The notes below the pieces were generated by a model that saw nothing but the letters and a program-made list of their open reading frames with translations, was not told the origin of the DNA and searched no databases. Shown piece by piece: positions 53,121-63,036 of a stretch of 64,000 nt of DNA. Each line of letters starts with the position of its first letter. Position 1 is the first letter of the stretch. A program made the position numbers and the translations under genes. Source of the DNA: an uncultured Lachnospiraceae bacterium (GTDB lineage: Bacteria > Bacillota > Clostridia > Lachnospirales > Lachnospiraceae). The stretch lies in contig CAJUQY010000005.1 in NCBI GenBank assembly GCA_910588815.1, positions 1 to 64,000 of the forward strand. The letters are read 5' to 3'.

Positions 53121-54407
53121 ATGAATATCTGTGTAACGGTTAATTCAAAATATATGAAATATACATATGTCATGCTGCAGTCATTGTATGAGAATAATGA
53201 AAAAGGAAGTATTGACCTGTATGTGCTGCAAAGAGATTTTACTGCGGAGGATCAAACAGCGATTGAGGATATTACAAAACAGTTTAATAATCGGGTACAT
53301 TTTGTCAGAATGGATCCAAAACGTTTTGAAGAGATGCCGTTATATTTAATTGAGGGAACCACTCTTTCTATGGAGATTTTTTTTCGATTGCTGATACCGG
53401 AAGCTTTGCCAATGCTGGATAAAGTACTGATGCTGGATGTAGATATTGTAATCAATGGAAGCCTGAGAGAATTGTATGATATGGATTTGGACGGTTTTTG
53501 TCTGGCAGCAGCTCCCAATTTATGTACAGGGCAGCAGGTTCCGGTAAGTTTTCGTTCCTGGTATCCGAAGGACAGAACCCAGTGGATTCATTTTAACACA
53601 GGTGTGCTTTTATGGAATTTGAAATATTTCAGGGAAAACTATGCCAAAGAATATATATTTAAACAGGCCAGGGTGCAGAAAATTGGAACTATGGCTTTTG
53701 AAGAAGAGCTGTTTAATGTGTTGTTTGGAGAAAATAAAATTCTGAAATTAGATCCATTTCAATGGAACTATATTACGACATATGAAGATATTCTTCGGGG
53801 GAAGTTTCGCTGTCATCTGAAAGAGGGCAAGGAAGAACTGCGAAAAAACCATACGATAATTCATTTTTTGGCAAGTAATCCATGGGGAAGTGGATTTAAG
53901 AATGAGAGCTATCGGCTGTGGTGGGAGTATGCGGAAAAAACGCCGTATTATCATGAACTATGTAAGGAACAAATTGAAAGAACAGAGTTTAGCCAGTCAA
54001 AAGAGAACCTGTCATTGGAATATAAAGCGCTTATTTTTGAGAAATTACTTCGGCTAAAAGGGACGGGTAAATTAAAGGAGATGATCGAGAAGAGAGAAAT
54101 CCGATATCTTTACTTGTATGGAGCGGGAGTAATGGCAGAATTGTTTTATGTCACATTGTGCGCGGATCAAGCTCAGGAGTATATTGCAGGAGTTTATGAT
54201 AAGAGAAAACAAGGGGAATTTCAAGGTTTACCAATTGAATATCCCGATGCCGAAAGGTTTTTGCGTATAGAGCGGCAAACTACAGATGGGCGGAGCATTA
54301 TTCTTGTTACGCCATCCTATGAGACAGATGAAATAAAAGAAGAATTGTTGCGAAGCGCACCAGAACAGGCAGAGGTACTGACATTGGAAGAACTGCTTGT
54401 GCAATAG
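53121..54407 (+). CDS. GT8 glycosyltransferase with C-terminal Rossmann-like module
   Basis: A 428-residue retaining glycosyltransferase of family GT8. MNICVTVNSKYMKYTYVMLQ opens the GT-A fold and LMLDVDIVING carries the DxD metal motif. HFNTGVLLWNL and FEEELFNVLFGE complete the core. The C-terminal ~95 residues hold a GxG module (YLYGAGVMAELFY, ILVTPSYETDE). It is closely related to the gene at 59515, suggesting duplication. Confidence 0.82.
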   Translation: MNICVTVNSKYMKYTYVMLQSLYENNEKGSIDLYVLQRDFTAEDQTAIEDITKQFNNRVHFVRMDPKRFEEMPLYLIEGTTLSMEIFFRLLIPEALPMLDKVLMLDVDIVINGSLRELYDMDLDGFCLAAAPNLCTGQQVPVSFRSWYPKDRTQWIHFNTGVLLWNLKYFRENYAKEYIFKQARVQKIGTMAFEEELFNVLFGENKILKLDPFQWNYITTYEDILRGKFRCHLKEGKEELRKNHTIIHFLASNPWGSGFKNESYRLWWEYAEKTPYYHELCKEQIERTEFSQSKENLSLEYKALIFEKLLRLKGTGKLKEMIEKREIRYLYLYGAGVMAELFYVTLCADQAQEYIAGVYDKRKQGEFQGLPIEYPDAERFLRIERQTTDGRSIILVTPSYETDEIKEELLRSAPEQAEVLTLEELLVQ

Positions 54408-54440
54408 AACAGAGAAACCTGTTCATGAGGGAGGCTTGTG

Positions 54441-56393
54441 ATGTTTTTGTCAGTCTTGTTGCAGAATGTTTATTATGAAAATCTGAAATGGTATGTGATT
54501 CATTATTTGAGATTCTGTTACCGATTCGGAGGTCCCCTGATTACAAATGAATGGTATCAGGACGAGGTGACAGACAGTATGCTGAGACTGTCTCTGGAAC
54601 TGGGACTGAATGAAGCGGAATTGCAAGATGCTGTTTCTGTCTATTACCTTCCGGATCAGTTTTATCAGGAAGGACGGATGAGTTATGGCGGTGACACGGA
54701 GTTTTTCCTGCATTTATTTAAAGAAAGAGATTTGCAGCTCGAGGCTTTTCTTGATCCGATTATAGAAGAGGCTGGAAAGCAAGCTCCTGTCAATGGAATG
54801 ATCTGTTTTGGGCAGGGATATAAGAGTTTAAATGCTGTTTCTGAGAGAATGGGAATTAAAATCATTAAAGAGGATATTTCTCCAATCAGGGAACGGCAGG
54901 GGTGTACGCAGACCCTTTTCTGGGCCAATATGGAGGGAAAATTATATCATTCAGATGAATGTGAACAACGATACAGACGGTTTTTAGAGGAAGGATCCGA
55001 AATTCCGCTTTTTTCAAGAGAAGAATTGTTGACGCTGTTTGTACAAGAGGATGCACTTCCGATGATTCCGCTGATGAAATTGGAACCTGAGTACGAAATA
55101 GGGATTGCGCAGACGAGATTTTCTTTTATTCCACATATTTTTGCAGAGGCCAGAGTGGTGGATGAGGATCTGCAATGGGAATGTGAACGCATTTATCAGC
55201 AGGCCGACATTGCGGTCCGGCCTCACAGATATGGATTTTCGTCGGCGGAGTCGCTGGATCATCGGGCGGATATTGATTCCTTTGTCTTAAGCTGTAAACG
55301 GATTACCAGCGTGAGCTCCAATGCACTTATGACAGCAATGATGTGGAATCGGACGGCATGCTGCAAGGAGGATCTGCTGTCGGGATCTTTTATGGCAGAG
55401 AAAGATTTTCGGTCGGAGAAAGTGGTTGATCTGAAATTTTTGAACTATCTGATTTTTGCTTTTCAGGTTCCTGGTTTTGAATTGTTTTTTGACCAGAATT
55501 ACTGGGAATGGAGATTCACATATCCTGCCGAGAGCGAGATTTATGAGAAACATCTGGATGTATGTCTGAAGAAAGCCGGCCTTACAAAAGAGATCTTTCA
55601 GCTTAATCATGAGGAACGGCTACGATATTTGCTGCATTTAAGGGGGTGTAACGAATATTTGATTGACGAAATTTGTACTTGCGATAAAAATCAGCAGCCC
55701 GATTTTTTTGTTCCGGTATCTGCGCTTCTTTTGGAAGCCAGAAAATATTATTGTCGGAATATCAGAGAGGGAGATTTTCTCTATAGTACCTGGCGTGTGG
55801 ATCTGGCTCATGAGGTGCCGGAATTTTCAGTGGATCTGCTGGGAGGAATAGGCGCAGGTGTTCAGAATTTTCATATTTGTGTTTATGACGAGGAAGAACG
55901 ATTGGTGTATGAAAAGGAAGTTTCTATAATGGGATATCTGTGGCCTTCGGAACTGATAAAAAATTCTTTTCCGCTGAAGGGACAGCATACTATCCGAGTG
56001 AAATGGAGCTATCTACGCACTATAGATTTTCTGAAATCCCGTGATCAGAAGTTAAAAAATGATTTGGGGCTGGAAATTTATACGCCCAGGTCTCTGCAGG
56101 AATATTTTAAGAAAGGTACACGAATCGTGCTCTACGGAGCGGGTGTTGTAGGGAAACATTATTATGAACAGCTAAAGCAATCAGATGGTTGTGAGGTCGT
56201 TTTATGGGTCGATCAGAAATACGAGTGGTATGTAAAAAATGGGTTGCCAGTTTCTGCAGTTGGTAAGATAAAAACAGTTACGTTTGATTATGTGTTGATA
56301 GCAGTAAAAGATCGGGGGATTGCTAAGGAAATCATTAGATCTTTAGGTAAATCTGGTGTTGCCAGAGAAGAGATGGTGTGGATGTGTAGGTAA
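54441..56393 (+). CDS. Large transferase-like protein with C-terminal Rossmann-like module
   Basis: A 650-residue protein. The N-terminal ~310 residues include DIAVRPHRYGFSSAESLDHRADID and RITSVSSNALMTAMMWNRTACC. These resemble the donor-binding end of capsule-type GT-B enzymes (S.N...A...N/G...), but the family is not certain. A beta-sandwich-like middle (SVDLLGGIGAGVQNFHICVYDEEERLVYEK) is followed by a C-terminal GxG module (RIVLYGAGVVGKHYYEQL). ATG at 54441 is chosen over GTG at 54438 because GAGGGAGG is upstream. Confidence 0.6.
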   Translation: MFLSVLLQNVYYENLKWYVIHYLRFCYRFGGPLITNEWYQDEVTDSMLRLSLELGLNEAELQDAVSVYYLPDQFYQEGRMSYGGDTEFFLHLFKERDLQLEAFLDPIIEEAGKQAPVNGMICFGQGYKSLNAVSERMGIKIIKEDISPIRERQGCTQTLFWANMEGKLYHSDECEQRYRRFLEEGSEIPLFSREELLTLFVQEDALPMIPLMKLEPEYEIGIAQTRFSFIPHIFAEARVVDEDLQWECERIYQQADIAVRPHRYGFSSAESLDHRADIDSFVLSCKRITSVSSNALMTAMMWNRTACCKEDLLSGSFMAEKDFRSEKVVDLKFLNYLIFAFQVPGFELFFDQNYWEWRFTYPAESEIYEKHLDVCLKKAGLTKEIFQLNHEERLRYLLHLRGCNEYLIDEICTCDKNQQPDFFVPVSALLLEARKYYCRNIREGDFLYSTWRVDLAHEVPEFSVDLLGGIGAGVQNFHICVYDEEERLVYEKEVSIMGYLWPSELIKNSFPLKGQHTIRVKWSYLRTIDFLKSRDQKLKNDLGLEIYTPRSLQEYFKKGTRIVLYGAGVVGKHYYEQLKQSDGCEVVLWVDQKYEWYVKNGLPVSAVGKIKTVTFDYVLIAVKDRGIAKEIIRSLGKSGVAREEMVWMCR

Positions 56394-56439
56394 TTTATAT
56401 TGTGTGGCTGTTATAAAAGAGATAAAGGAGTGGAGATGT

Positions 56440-57993
56440 ATGAGCGGAAAATATCATTTGCTGCTGTCTACAAATGAAGCTTACATGGAACAGACAGTTG
56501 TATGTATGAGTTCTGTTCTGCGAAGTAACCAGGAGAAAAGACTGCAATTTCATATTCTGCACAGCGAGATTGAAAATGCAATTTTAGATCAAGTCAGAAA
56601 ATGGATGAAAACAGAGTCTGATTTGGCAGAGCTTTCCTTTTATCGGATCCACTCAGAAGATTATTTTTTTCCGGTGAAACCAGGAGATATTATTTCCTGC
56701 GAAACATATTTCAGGATTTTGGCTCCAGAACTGTTACCTCAGGATTTAAATAAAATATTATATATGGACGGAGATACCATTTGTCTAGGAGACTTGAAAG
56801 AACTGTGGGAAACCGATATCGAAGGATATGCGGCAGCCAGTCGGGAAGTAGCAGTTCCAGAATACAGAAAGCAGAATTTGGGGATTGGAGAACGAGACTT
56901 TTATTTTCAGGCTGGTGTTATGTTGCTCAACCTGCAGTGGTGGAGGGAGCATCATATTACAGAAGAGATCCTAAACTTTATTGGGCAGCATCCGAATATT
57001 TTACCGCGCTGGGATCAGGACGCGCTGAATGCGGTTCTTTCTGGAAAGGTAAAAAAAATTCATCCAAAATGGAATACCTGCCTGGATGTATTGCCGCCAG
57101 AACAGTGGGAACAGGTGAAACCGCTTATTGTCCATTACACAGGTTCTCAATTGTTTAAGCCTTGGTTTAAAAATTCTGTCAGTGAATATCAGAAATTGTA
57201 TCTGGAGTACAGGAAAGAAACCCCTTATGATTCCAGAAAATTGGAAATCTGTAAATCCTCACGGTTCAGCTTTCCAATCCATTTGGTGCCCCAAGAAAGC
57301 CGGATTGTGCTCTATGGAGCGGGGCAGTACGGGAAAGCATACTATCTGCAAAATCAAAGATGTCATTTTTGTGAAATCATTTCCTGGGTTGATAAAGGCT
57401 ATGGTAAGAACATCTATGGACGACAGATATTGCCGCCTATTACTCTTTTGGGTATGGACTATGACTTTATATTAGTTGCTGTATCGGCGCAGTACATGGC
57501 AGATAGTATACGAGAAGAGCTGCAGGGAATGGGAATCTCATCCGATAAAATTTTGTGGAATTCACCAGCTTTTCCGATAAAGGTCAATGAATTGAAAACA
57601 CATGCGGATCTGAAACAGTATTTTCAGAAAGTGAATCGGCTGATATTTTGCGGCTCGGATGAGGTCACAATGGCCTGTTTGAGTTTTTTGGATAAACATT
57701 CTATTCAGAAGAAAATTGCAAAATTTTTAATTCAGGAAACTTTGGATGGCCAGAAAGAAATAATGGGAGTCGAAATGCAGATGTTGGATGAATTTCAATA
57801 TAGCTCTGATCCTGTTTTACTTGCAGTGAATGACGGGTTTCATATTGGCTGGCTGATGGAACTTTATGACCGGGGTTGTAAAGAAATCAGTTTACTTTCT
57901 CATTCCTGTTATCAACAGTTGTGCGAGCTTGCCAGGAATGAGATTGATCAATGGAAAAGAAAGAGATTATCCCTGAAGGGCGGTGCTTTATGA
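56440..57993 (+). CDS. GT8 glycosyltransferase with two C-terminal Rossmann-like modules
   Basis: A 517-residue protein. The GT8 core covers residues 1-260 (LLLSTNEAYMEQTVVCMSSV, LYMDGDTICLGD with DxD, FQAGVMLLNLQWW, PRWDQDALNAVL, HYTGSQLFKPW). A first GxG module follows (RIVLYGAGQYGKAYYLQN), then a second degenerate one (RLIFCGSDEVTMACL). The start at 56440 has AAAGGAG. Its stop overlaps the next gene, a close paralogue. Confidence 0.82.
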   Translation: MSGKYHLLLSTNEAYMEQTVVCMSSVLRSNQEKRLQFHILHSEIENAILDQVRKWMKTESDLAELSFYRIHSEDYFFPVKPGDIISCETYFRILAPELLPQDLNKILYMDGDTICLGDLKELWETDIEGYAAASREVAVPEYRKQNLGIGERDFYFQAGVMLLNLQWWREHHITEEILNFIGQHPNILPRWDQDALNAVLSGKVKKIHPKWNTCLDVLPPEQWEQVKPLIVHYTGSQLFKPWFKNSVSEYQKLYLEYRKETPYDSRKLEICKSSRFSFPIHLVPQESRIVLYGAGQYGKAYYLQNQRCHFCEIISWVDKGYGKNIYGRQILPPITLLGMDYDFILVAVSAQYMADSIREELQGMGISSDKILWNSPAFPIKVNELKTHADLKQYFQKVNRLIFCGSDEVTMACLSFLDKHSIQKKIAKFLIQETLDGQKEIMGVEMQMLDEFQYSSDPVLLAVNDGFHIGWLMELYDRGCKEISLLSHSCYQQLCELARNEIDQWKRKRLSLKGGAL

Positions 57994-59483
57994 CTTATCA
58001 TATTTTATTTGCCACAAATCAGGCGTATTTACAGAATACGGTTGTAAGTATGCATTCTATATTGGTGAATAATAAGGGGACAGAACTTTATTTTCATATC
58101 CTGCACAGTGAGATAGATACACAGGAGAGAGACAGAATAAAAGAATGGCTGAAAGTGGGATTTTCCAATGCGCAGATTTCGTTTTATGCAATAGAAGCGG
58201 ATCAATATGTTTTTCCTGTTAAGCCGGGAGATGCGATTTCAAAAGAGTGCTATTTCCGGATTTTAGCATCCGATGTGCTTCCGGATTCTGTCAGAACTGT
58301 TTTGTACATGGATAGTGATACGATTTGTCTGGACAGTATAAAAGAACTTTTTACGTTAGATATTGACGGGTATGCCGCAGCGTGTGCAGAGTCAAAAGTC
58401 CCTGTATACCGAAGAGTTTCCCTGGGGCTTAAAGAAGAGGATTTTTATTTTCAAAGTGGCGTTATGCTCATAAATTTGAGCTGGTGGAGAGAACATCAGA
58501 CGGGAGAGCAGTGTCTTGCGTTTATACGGGAAAATCCGGATATTCTTCCACGCTGGGATCAAGATGCGCTGAATGCAGTATTGGCGGGTCAAGTGAAACG
58601 GTTAGATCCTAAATGGAATATATATTTAAATACCCTTCCTGAAGGAGCATTGGGAGATATAAAAGCAGGGATCATACATTATACGGGTTCAGTTTTGCAT
58701 AAGCCTTGGTATAAAAATTCTATCAGTGGATATCAGGATATTTATTTGAAATACAGAACGCATACGCCATATGAAAAGCGCAAATTAGAATATTGTGAAG
58801 GGGTACGATATGCGTTTTGGCGGGATTTGGTATTGGAGAATGATCGAGTTGTTTTATGTGGTGCAGGGAAATTAGGAAAGGCTTTTTACTGGCAAAATCT
58901 GAAAAATCATTTTTGCGAGATTGTGTTATGGGTGGACGGGCAGTTTAGAGGGAATATAATGGGACGGAAAGTAAGTTCTCTTGTGTCAGTACTGGATTTG
59001 TCCTATGAATACGTTTTACTTGCAGTAGAAGAAGAGGCACTGGCGTTTCAGTATGCTTCAGAACTGATAGCAGCAGGAGTGAATAAAGATAAAATTCTTT
59101 GGAGAAGATTCTTTGATAAGAAAAAAATAACACTTATTGACACACTGGAAAAATTAAAAGAAGTATTGACAAGAAAAGTGTTGCTATATGGGGGAGACTG
59201 TATAAGCGGCTCATTGATTTGTTATTGCAAAAGAGAAGGATTATTGAAGCAGATTTTAAAAATTGCCGTGAGGGGACAGATTGAAGACTTTGTTCAGGTG
59301 GAAGGAATCGATATCAATAGCTTAGATAATCTAGATAGTATAAATGAGTCTATATTGATTATGTCGAAAGGCATGGAAAATATGGATGTGATAGAGGAAT
59401 TGCGGGATAGGGGATTTAAAGAGATTATTTATTTGACATATTCTTGCTGTGAGGAGTTGGAACAAATAAATCAGAAGAAATAG
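57990..59483 (+). CDS. GT8 glycosyltransferase with two C-terminal Rossmann-like modules
   Basis: A 497-residue tandem paralogue of the preceding gene with the same plan. The GT8 core has LYMDSDTICLDS, FQSGVMLINLSWW, PRWDQDALNAVL and HYTGSVLHKPW. Then come RVVLCGAGKLGKAFYWQN and the degenerate KVLLYGGDCISGSLI. The start overlaps the preceding stop (ATGA). The pair probably adds related sugars to the same polymer. Confidence 0.82.
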   Translation: MTYHILFATNQAYLQNTVVSMHSILVNNKGTELYFHILHSEIDTQERDRIKEWLKVGFSNAQISFYAIEADQYVFPVKPGDAISKECYFRILASDVLPDSVRTVLYMDSDTICLDSIKELFTLDIDGYAAACAESKVPVYRRVSLGLKEEDFYFQSGVMLINLSWWREHQTGEQCLAFIRENPDILPRWDQDALNAVLAGQVKRLDPKWNIYLNTLPEGALGDIKAGIIHYTGSVLHKPWYKNSISGYQDIYLKYRTHTPYEKRKLEYCEGVRYAFWRDLVLENDRVVLCGAGKLGKAFYWQNLKNHFCEIVLWVDGQFRGNIMGRKVSSLVSVLDLSYEYVLLAVEEEALAFQYASELIAAGVNKDKILWRRFFDKKKITLIDTLEKLKEVLTRKVLLYGGDCISGSLICYCKREGLLKQILKIAVRGQIEDFVQVEGIDINSLDNLDSINESILIMSKGMENMDVIEELRDRGFKEIIYLTYSCCEELEQINQKK

Positions 59484-59514
59484 AAGTAAATGATATATAA
59501 GGGGAGTTTTAAAA

Positions 59515-60834
59515 GTGGCAATAATGAATGTTTGTGTAACGGTCAATTCAAAATATATGCGATATCTATATACGATGTTATTATCTCTGTATAAAAACAA
59601 TAAAAGGGGTAGTATTTGCCTCTATGTAATACAGCGAGATTTTACAGAAGAAAATAAAAAGACTATTTTAGACTTGACTGAGCAATATGAAAACTGGGTG
59701 AAGTATATCTGGATAGATGAACATAAGTTTGATTCCATGCCTGTTTATACGAAGGAAAGAAAAAACTTGTCGTTGGAAATCTATTTTCGCTTGCTGATTC
59801 CAGAGCTGATACCAGACGAAATAGACAAAATATTGATGTTAGATGTGGATATTGTCGTTAACCACAGTATAGAAGAATTGTATGCATTAGATATGAGCAA
59901 AAAATGTTTGGGTGCCGCTCCGAATATGTGTGCTAATTTTATAGTCGATAAAACGTTTAGAAAGTGGTATCCCAAAGATCGCACACACTGGATACATTAT
60001 AATACGGGAGTCTTAATGTGGAATCTGAAGAGGATTCGAGAGAAATATCCGAGGGAATATTTGTTCCAAATGGCCTTTAAGCATAAAATAGAGACGTCAA
60101 CTTTTGAAGAGGAATTATTCAATGTTGAGTTTGGAGAAAATGAGATTTTTGCATTGGATCCTCTTAAATGGAATTATATTTCAACTCGTGTGACTAAGTT
60201 CGATAAACCTAATTTTGAGATATATAGATCTCAGGAGGATTTAAAAGAAAATTGTTCGATTGTTCATTATGCAGGATTAAATCCATGGGAAGCGGGAGTG
60301 AAAGATAAAAGCTTTCTTCTATGGTGGGACTATGCAAAAGAAACGCCTTATTACTGTGCTTTTTTGGAAGAACAGCTTAGGAGGACGGAAAAATATCTCT
60401 GTGACATAAGTAAAAAAGACAGAAATATGGATCAGGTTATTGATTTGCAGATACTTTCTCTGTTGTTTCGGCTTAAAGGGACATCAGAATTAGAACAGTT
60501 TTTGAACCGAGAGGAAACAGAGCTTTATTTGTGGGGAGCGGGTGAAATGGGAGAGCGTTTCTATCAGATGCTTTTATCTGTGAATTCAGAAGGAAAGCTT
60601 GCCGGAGTGATTGATGAGAAAAAAAGCGGAAGATTTCATGGATTAGAGATATGGAAGAAAGAAAATTTTCTGGAATATACTGCAGGGAGGAATGGTAAGA
60701 TTATTGTCACACCGATAAAGGCTCAGAGTGAGTTTGCTGCAGTTCTTACAAAATCAATGCCATCCAATGTAGAAATAGTAACCCTGAGGGATTATCTGGG
60801 AGTATTTTCTGATAAATATATAGGTATAGATTAA
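59515..60834 (+). CDS. GT8 glycosyltransferase with C-terminal Rossmann-like module
   Basis: A 439-residue protein beginning at GTG with GGGGAG upstream. It parallels the gene at 53121: MNVCVTVNSKYMRYLYTMLL, LMLDVDIVVNHS, HYNTGVLMWNL, FEEELFNVEFGE, and a C-terminal ELYLWGAGEMGERFYQML module. The two paralogues surround three other transferases. Confidence 0.82.
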   Translation: MAIMNVCVTVNSKYMRYLYTMLLSLYKNNKRGSICLYVIQRDFTEENKKTILDLTEQYENWVKYIWIDEHKFDSMPVYTKERKNLSLEIYFRLLIPELIPDEIDKILMLDVDIVVNHSIEELYALDMSKKCLGAAPNMCANFIVDKTFRKWYPKDRTHWIHYNTGVLMWNLKRIREKYPREYLFQMAFKHKIETSTFEEELFNVEFGENEIFALDPLKWNYISTRVTKFDKPNFEIYRSQEDLKENCSIVHYAGLNPWEAGVKDKSFLLWWDYAKETPYYCAFLEEQLRRTEKYLCDISKKDRNMDQVIDLQILSLLFRLKGTSELEQFLNREETELYLWGAGEMGERFYQMLLSVNSEGKLAGVIDEKKSGRFHGLEIWKKENFLEYTAGRNGKIIVTPIKAQSEFAAVLTKSMPSNVEIVTLRDYLGVFSDKYIGID

Positions 60835-60880
60835 AAAACTTTTTCCAATAGATGTGTGAAGGATGGAGGCCAATATAGGC

Positions 60881-62044
60881 ATGGATAAACATTGCTTATG
60901 GAGCATGGAATATTTTGTGGAACAAAGCAAAGTATGGTTTATTGATTTTCATACAAATGATTTATATGGACTGGACTTGGTGTCTGGCCAATTAGAGTGG
61001 ATTACTTGTTATCCCGCTGAGGGCTCACAGTTTAAAAGTCATCCTTTGTGTGTGAAATGGCAGAATGATATTTTTGCTATTCCTGATTTTGGAGAAAAAA
61101 TCTGGATCTATCATATGGAAACAGGGGAGTTCTCTAAAATTCCAATTGGAAAGCGCAGAGGAAAACGGTATGGTTCACGGAATCCAATTGTAGAGGGAGA
61201 TGATATATGGATTCCTGTGTGCGGGCAGCTGGATATACAGGAATCGCGCCGGATTTTACATATTAATGCCAGAACTCATCAGTATGAATGGAGCGGCAGT
61301 ATTACAGAAAATGGTTTGTGTCTGGAAACCGTATATAATGATGGATATATTTACCTGGCCTCTTCAGAGACTAATATTGTATATGTTTTTGATACGAGAA
61401 GGAGTATGTGTGAGTCTTACTGTATTGAGGAACTGGGGCAGGGCATAGAAACTGTCTGTAGTACAGAGACAGAATTGTGGTTCAGTGACCATACAGGAAA
61501 GCTTGCATGCTGGGATATGGGTTCAAAAAAAATAACGAAAACTGTGATTTTGCCTTTTGCTTCAGCTCTTGTTGACAGGGGGAAGGTAGAAGTCCCTTTT
61601 TTGCAGAGCCGATATGTGAAAGGGAAAGTGTGTTACATACCAGCTTATACGAATCCGCTGAAGCTGCAGGAAGCGATTATTTTTGATCCGGACAGCCTGT
61701 CGTTTCAAACAGTACCGATTTTCAATTTGGAAGATGTGAATGGTAATTATGTGTTAGTGGAATTTGTAACGGATGACGGAAAAATAGGAATATGGATGGA
61801 AAAAGGCAACCGTATTCTTTTGTTGGATATAGAACAGGGCCAGGTTGAGGGAAAAAAGCAGATTCTGTCAAAGGAGGATCGTTCTTTTTTGTGGCTGCGG
61901 ACACGTCCTGTAAGTATGGAATCGTCAGAGTGGACATTGTCAGGCTTTTTAGATGCCATAGGTGATAAACGGCTTTTATGTGGAAGAAAAGAGGATTGCA
62001 AAGACAGCACAGGAGCGGCAATTTATAAAGCTGTCTGTTTGTGA
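60881..62044 (+). CDS. Possible beta-propeller protein of the glycan locus
   Basis: A 387-residue protein with repeated short beta strands. Several units end in a similar pattern (KVWFIDFHTNDLYGLDLVSGQL, IFAIPDFGEKIWIYHMETGEF, ELWFSDHTGKLACWDMGSKKI), as in WD/Kelch-like propellers. There is no signal peptide, so it is probably cytoplasmic. The start at 60881 follows GGAGG; an ATG at 60863 is possible. Function is unknown. Confidence 0.55.
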   Translation: MDKHCLWSMEYFVEQSKVWFIDFHTNDLYGLDLVSGQLEWITCYPAEGSQFKSHPLCVKWQNDIFAIPDFGEKIWIYHMETGEFSKIPIGKRRGKRYGSRNPIVEGDDIWIPVCGQLDIQESRRILHINARTHQYEWSGSITENGLCLETVYNDGYIYLASSETNIVYVFDTRRSMCESYCIEELGQGIETVCSTETELWFSDHTGKLACWDMGSKKITKTVILPFASALVDRGKVEVPFLQSRYVKGKVCYIPAYTNPLKLQEAIIFDPDSLSFQTVPIFNLEDVNGNYVLVEFVTDDGKIGIWMEKGNRILLLDIEQGQVEGKKQILSKEDRSFLWLRTRPVSMESSEWTLSGFLDAIGDKRLLCGRKEDCKDSTGAAIYKAVCL

Positions 62045-62067
62045 GATTAAGAAGGAGAGAGAATCTT

Positions 62068-63036
62068 ATGCTGACCTCATTTGACTATTACGAACAGGCG
62101 GAAAAGCTGGTTCCACTTTTAAAGAATCCTTTTTTGTTTGAGCAGGAACTGGATATCATAAAAGAAATTGTAGATCATGCGGACGTAATAAAAGAGTGGG
62201 ATACCGGCTGTCCTTTTTGCGGAGAGAAGAAAAGCAGTATTTTTTTTAAGAAATGGGACGTGCCTTATTACAGATGTCCACAGTGTTTCAGTATCTATGC
62301 CAGGATAGATGGAGGGGAGCTGGAGAAATATAAGAAAAATGAATCGCTGAAGGCTCTTCGACTGGATCAGGAATACCAGTCCGATACCGGGAGCCGCAGG
62401 GTGGCGCTGTGGAATGATCTGCTCGACTGGTACCGGTTCCGGTGCTTTCGTTATCTTGGAAGGAACCAGGATCTGCGAGTCCTTGATTTTGGCACCAGGT
62501 ATCTGGAGTTGATACGACTGCTGGCAGATTCTGGGCTGGCAGGCCGTTACGAACTCAGGAATTCCATTCTTGAGATTGATTTTGGAGAGAAAGTGGAACA
62601 GGCGGATGTAATTCTTTGCATGGATTATATTCAGCAGGAGTCTGATCCTTTGAAATTTCTTCAGGAGATTTGTAAAAGCCTGAAGGAAGATGGACTTTTG
62701 TTTTTCAGCACCAGGATGGGGAGTGGGATTGATGTACTGGCTTTAAAAGAAAAGAACAAAAGTATTTTCCCTTATGAATTTAATCTGCTCCCGACTCCGC
62801 AGGGATTATATATTCTGTTGGAAAAGGCAGGTTTTGAGATTTTGGAGCTGACAACACCGGGAACCTTGGATGTGAGCTATCTGCATGAGCAGGCAGACTT
62901 TCTGGAGCATGAGAATGCGTTTCTTCACTATTTCCTGAAAAATGCCAGGGCAGTTGATTTGGCAGATTTTCAGCGTTTTTTACAGAAAAGCGGTATGAGT
63001 TCTTATGCGCAGTTGGTAGCCAGAAAGGTAAAGTAA
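62068..63036 (+). CDS. SAM-dependent methyltransferase-like protein with zinc ribbon
   Basis: A 322-residue protein. A four-cysteine zinc ribbon (CPFCGEKKS...YYRCPQCFSIY) lies near residues 45-75. A Rossmann methyltransferase region follows (RVLDFGTRYLELIRLL, ADVILCMDYIQQESDPLKFLQEICKSLKEDGLLFFSTRM). The glycine motif is atypical (DFGTR), so SAM binding is likely but not certain. The arrangement is common in sugar-modifying methyltransferases. The start at 62068 has AAGGAGAGAG. Confidence 0.7.
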   Translation: MLTSFDYYEQAEKLVPLLKNPFLFEQELDIIKEIVDHADVIKEWDTGCPFCGEKKSSIFFKKWDVPYYRCPQCFSIYARIDGGELEKYKKNESLKALRLDQEYQSDTGSRRVALWNDLLDWYRFRCFRYLGRNQDLRVLDFGTRYLELIRLLADSGLAGRYELRNSILEIDFGEKVEQADVILCMDYIQQESDPLKFLQEICKSLKEDGLLFFSTRMGSGIDVLALKEKNKSIFPYEFNLLPTPQGLYILLEKAGFEILELTTPGTLDVSYLHEQADFLEHENAFLHYFLKNARAVDLADFQRFLQKSGMSSYAQLVARKVK

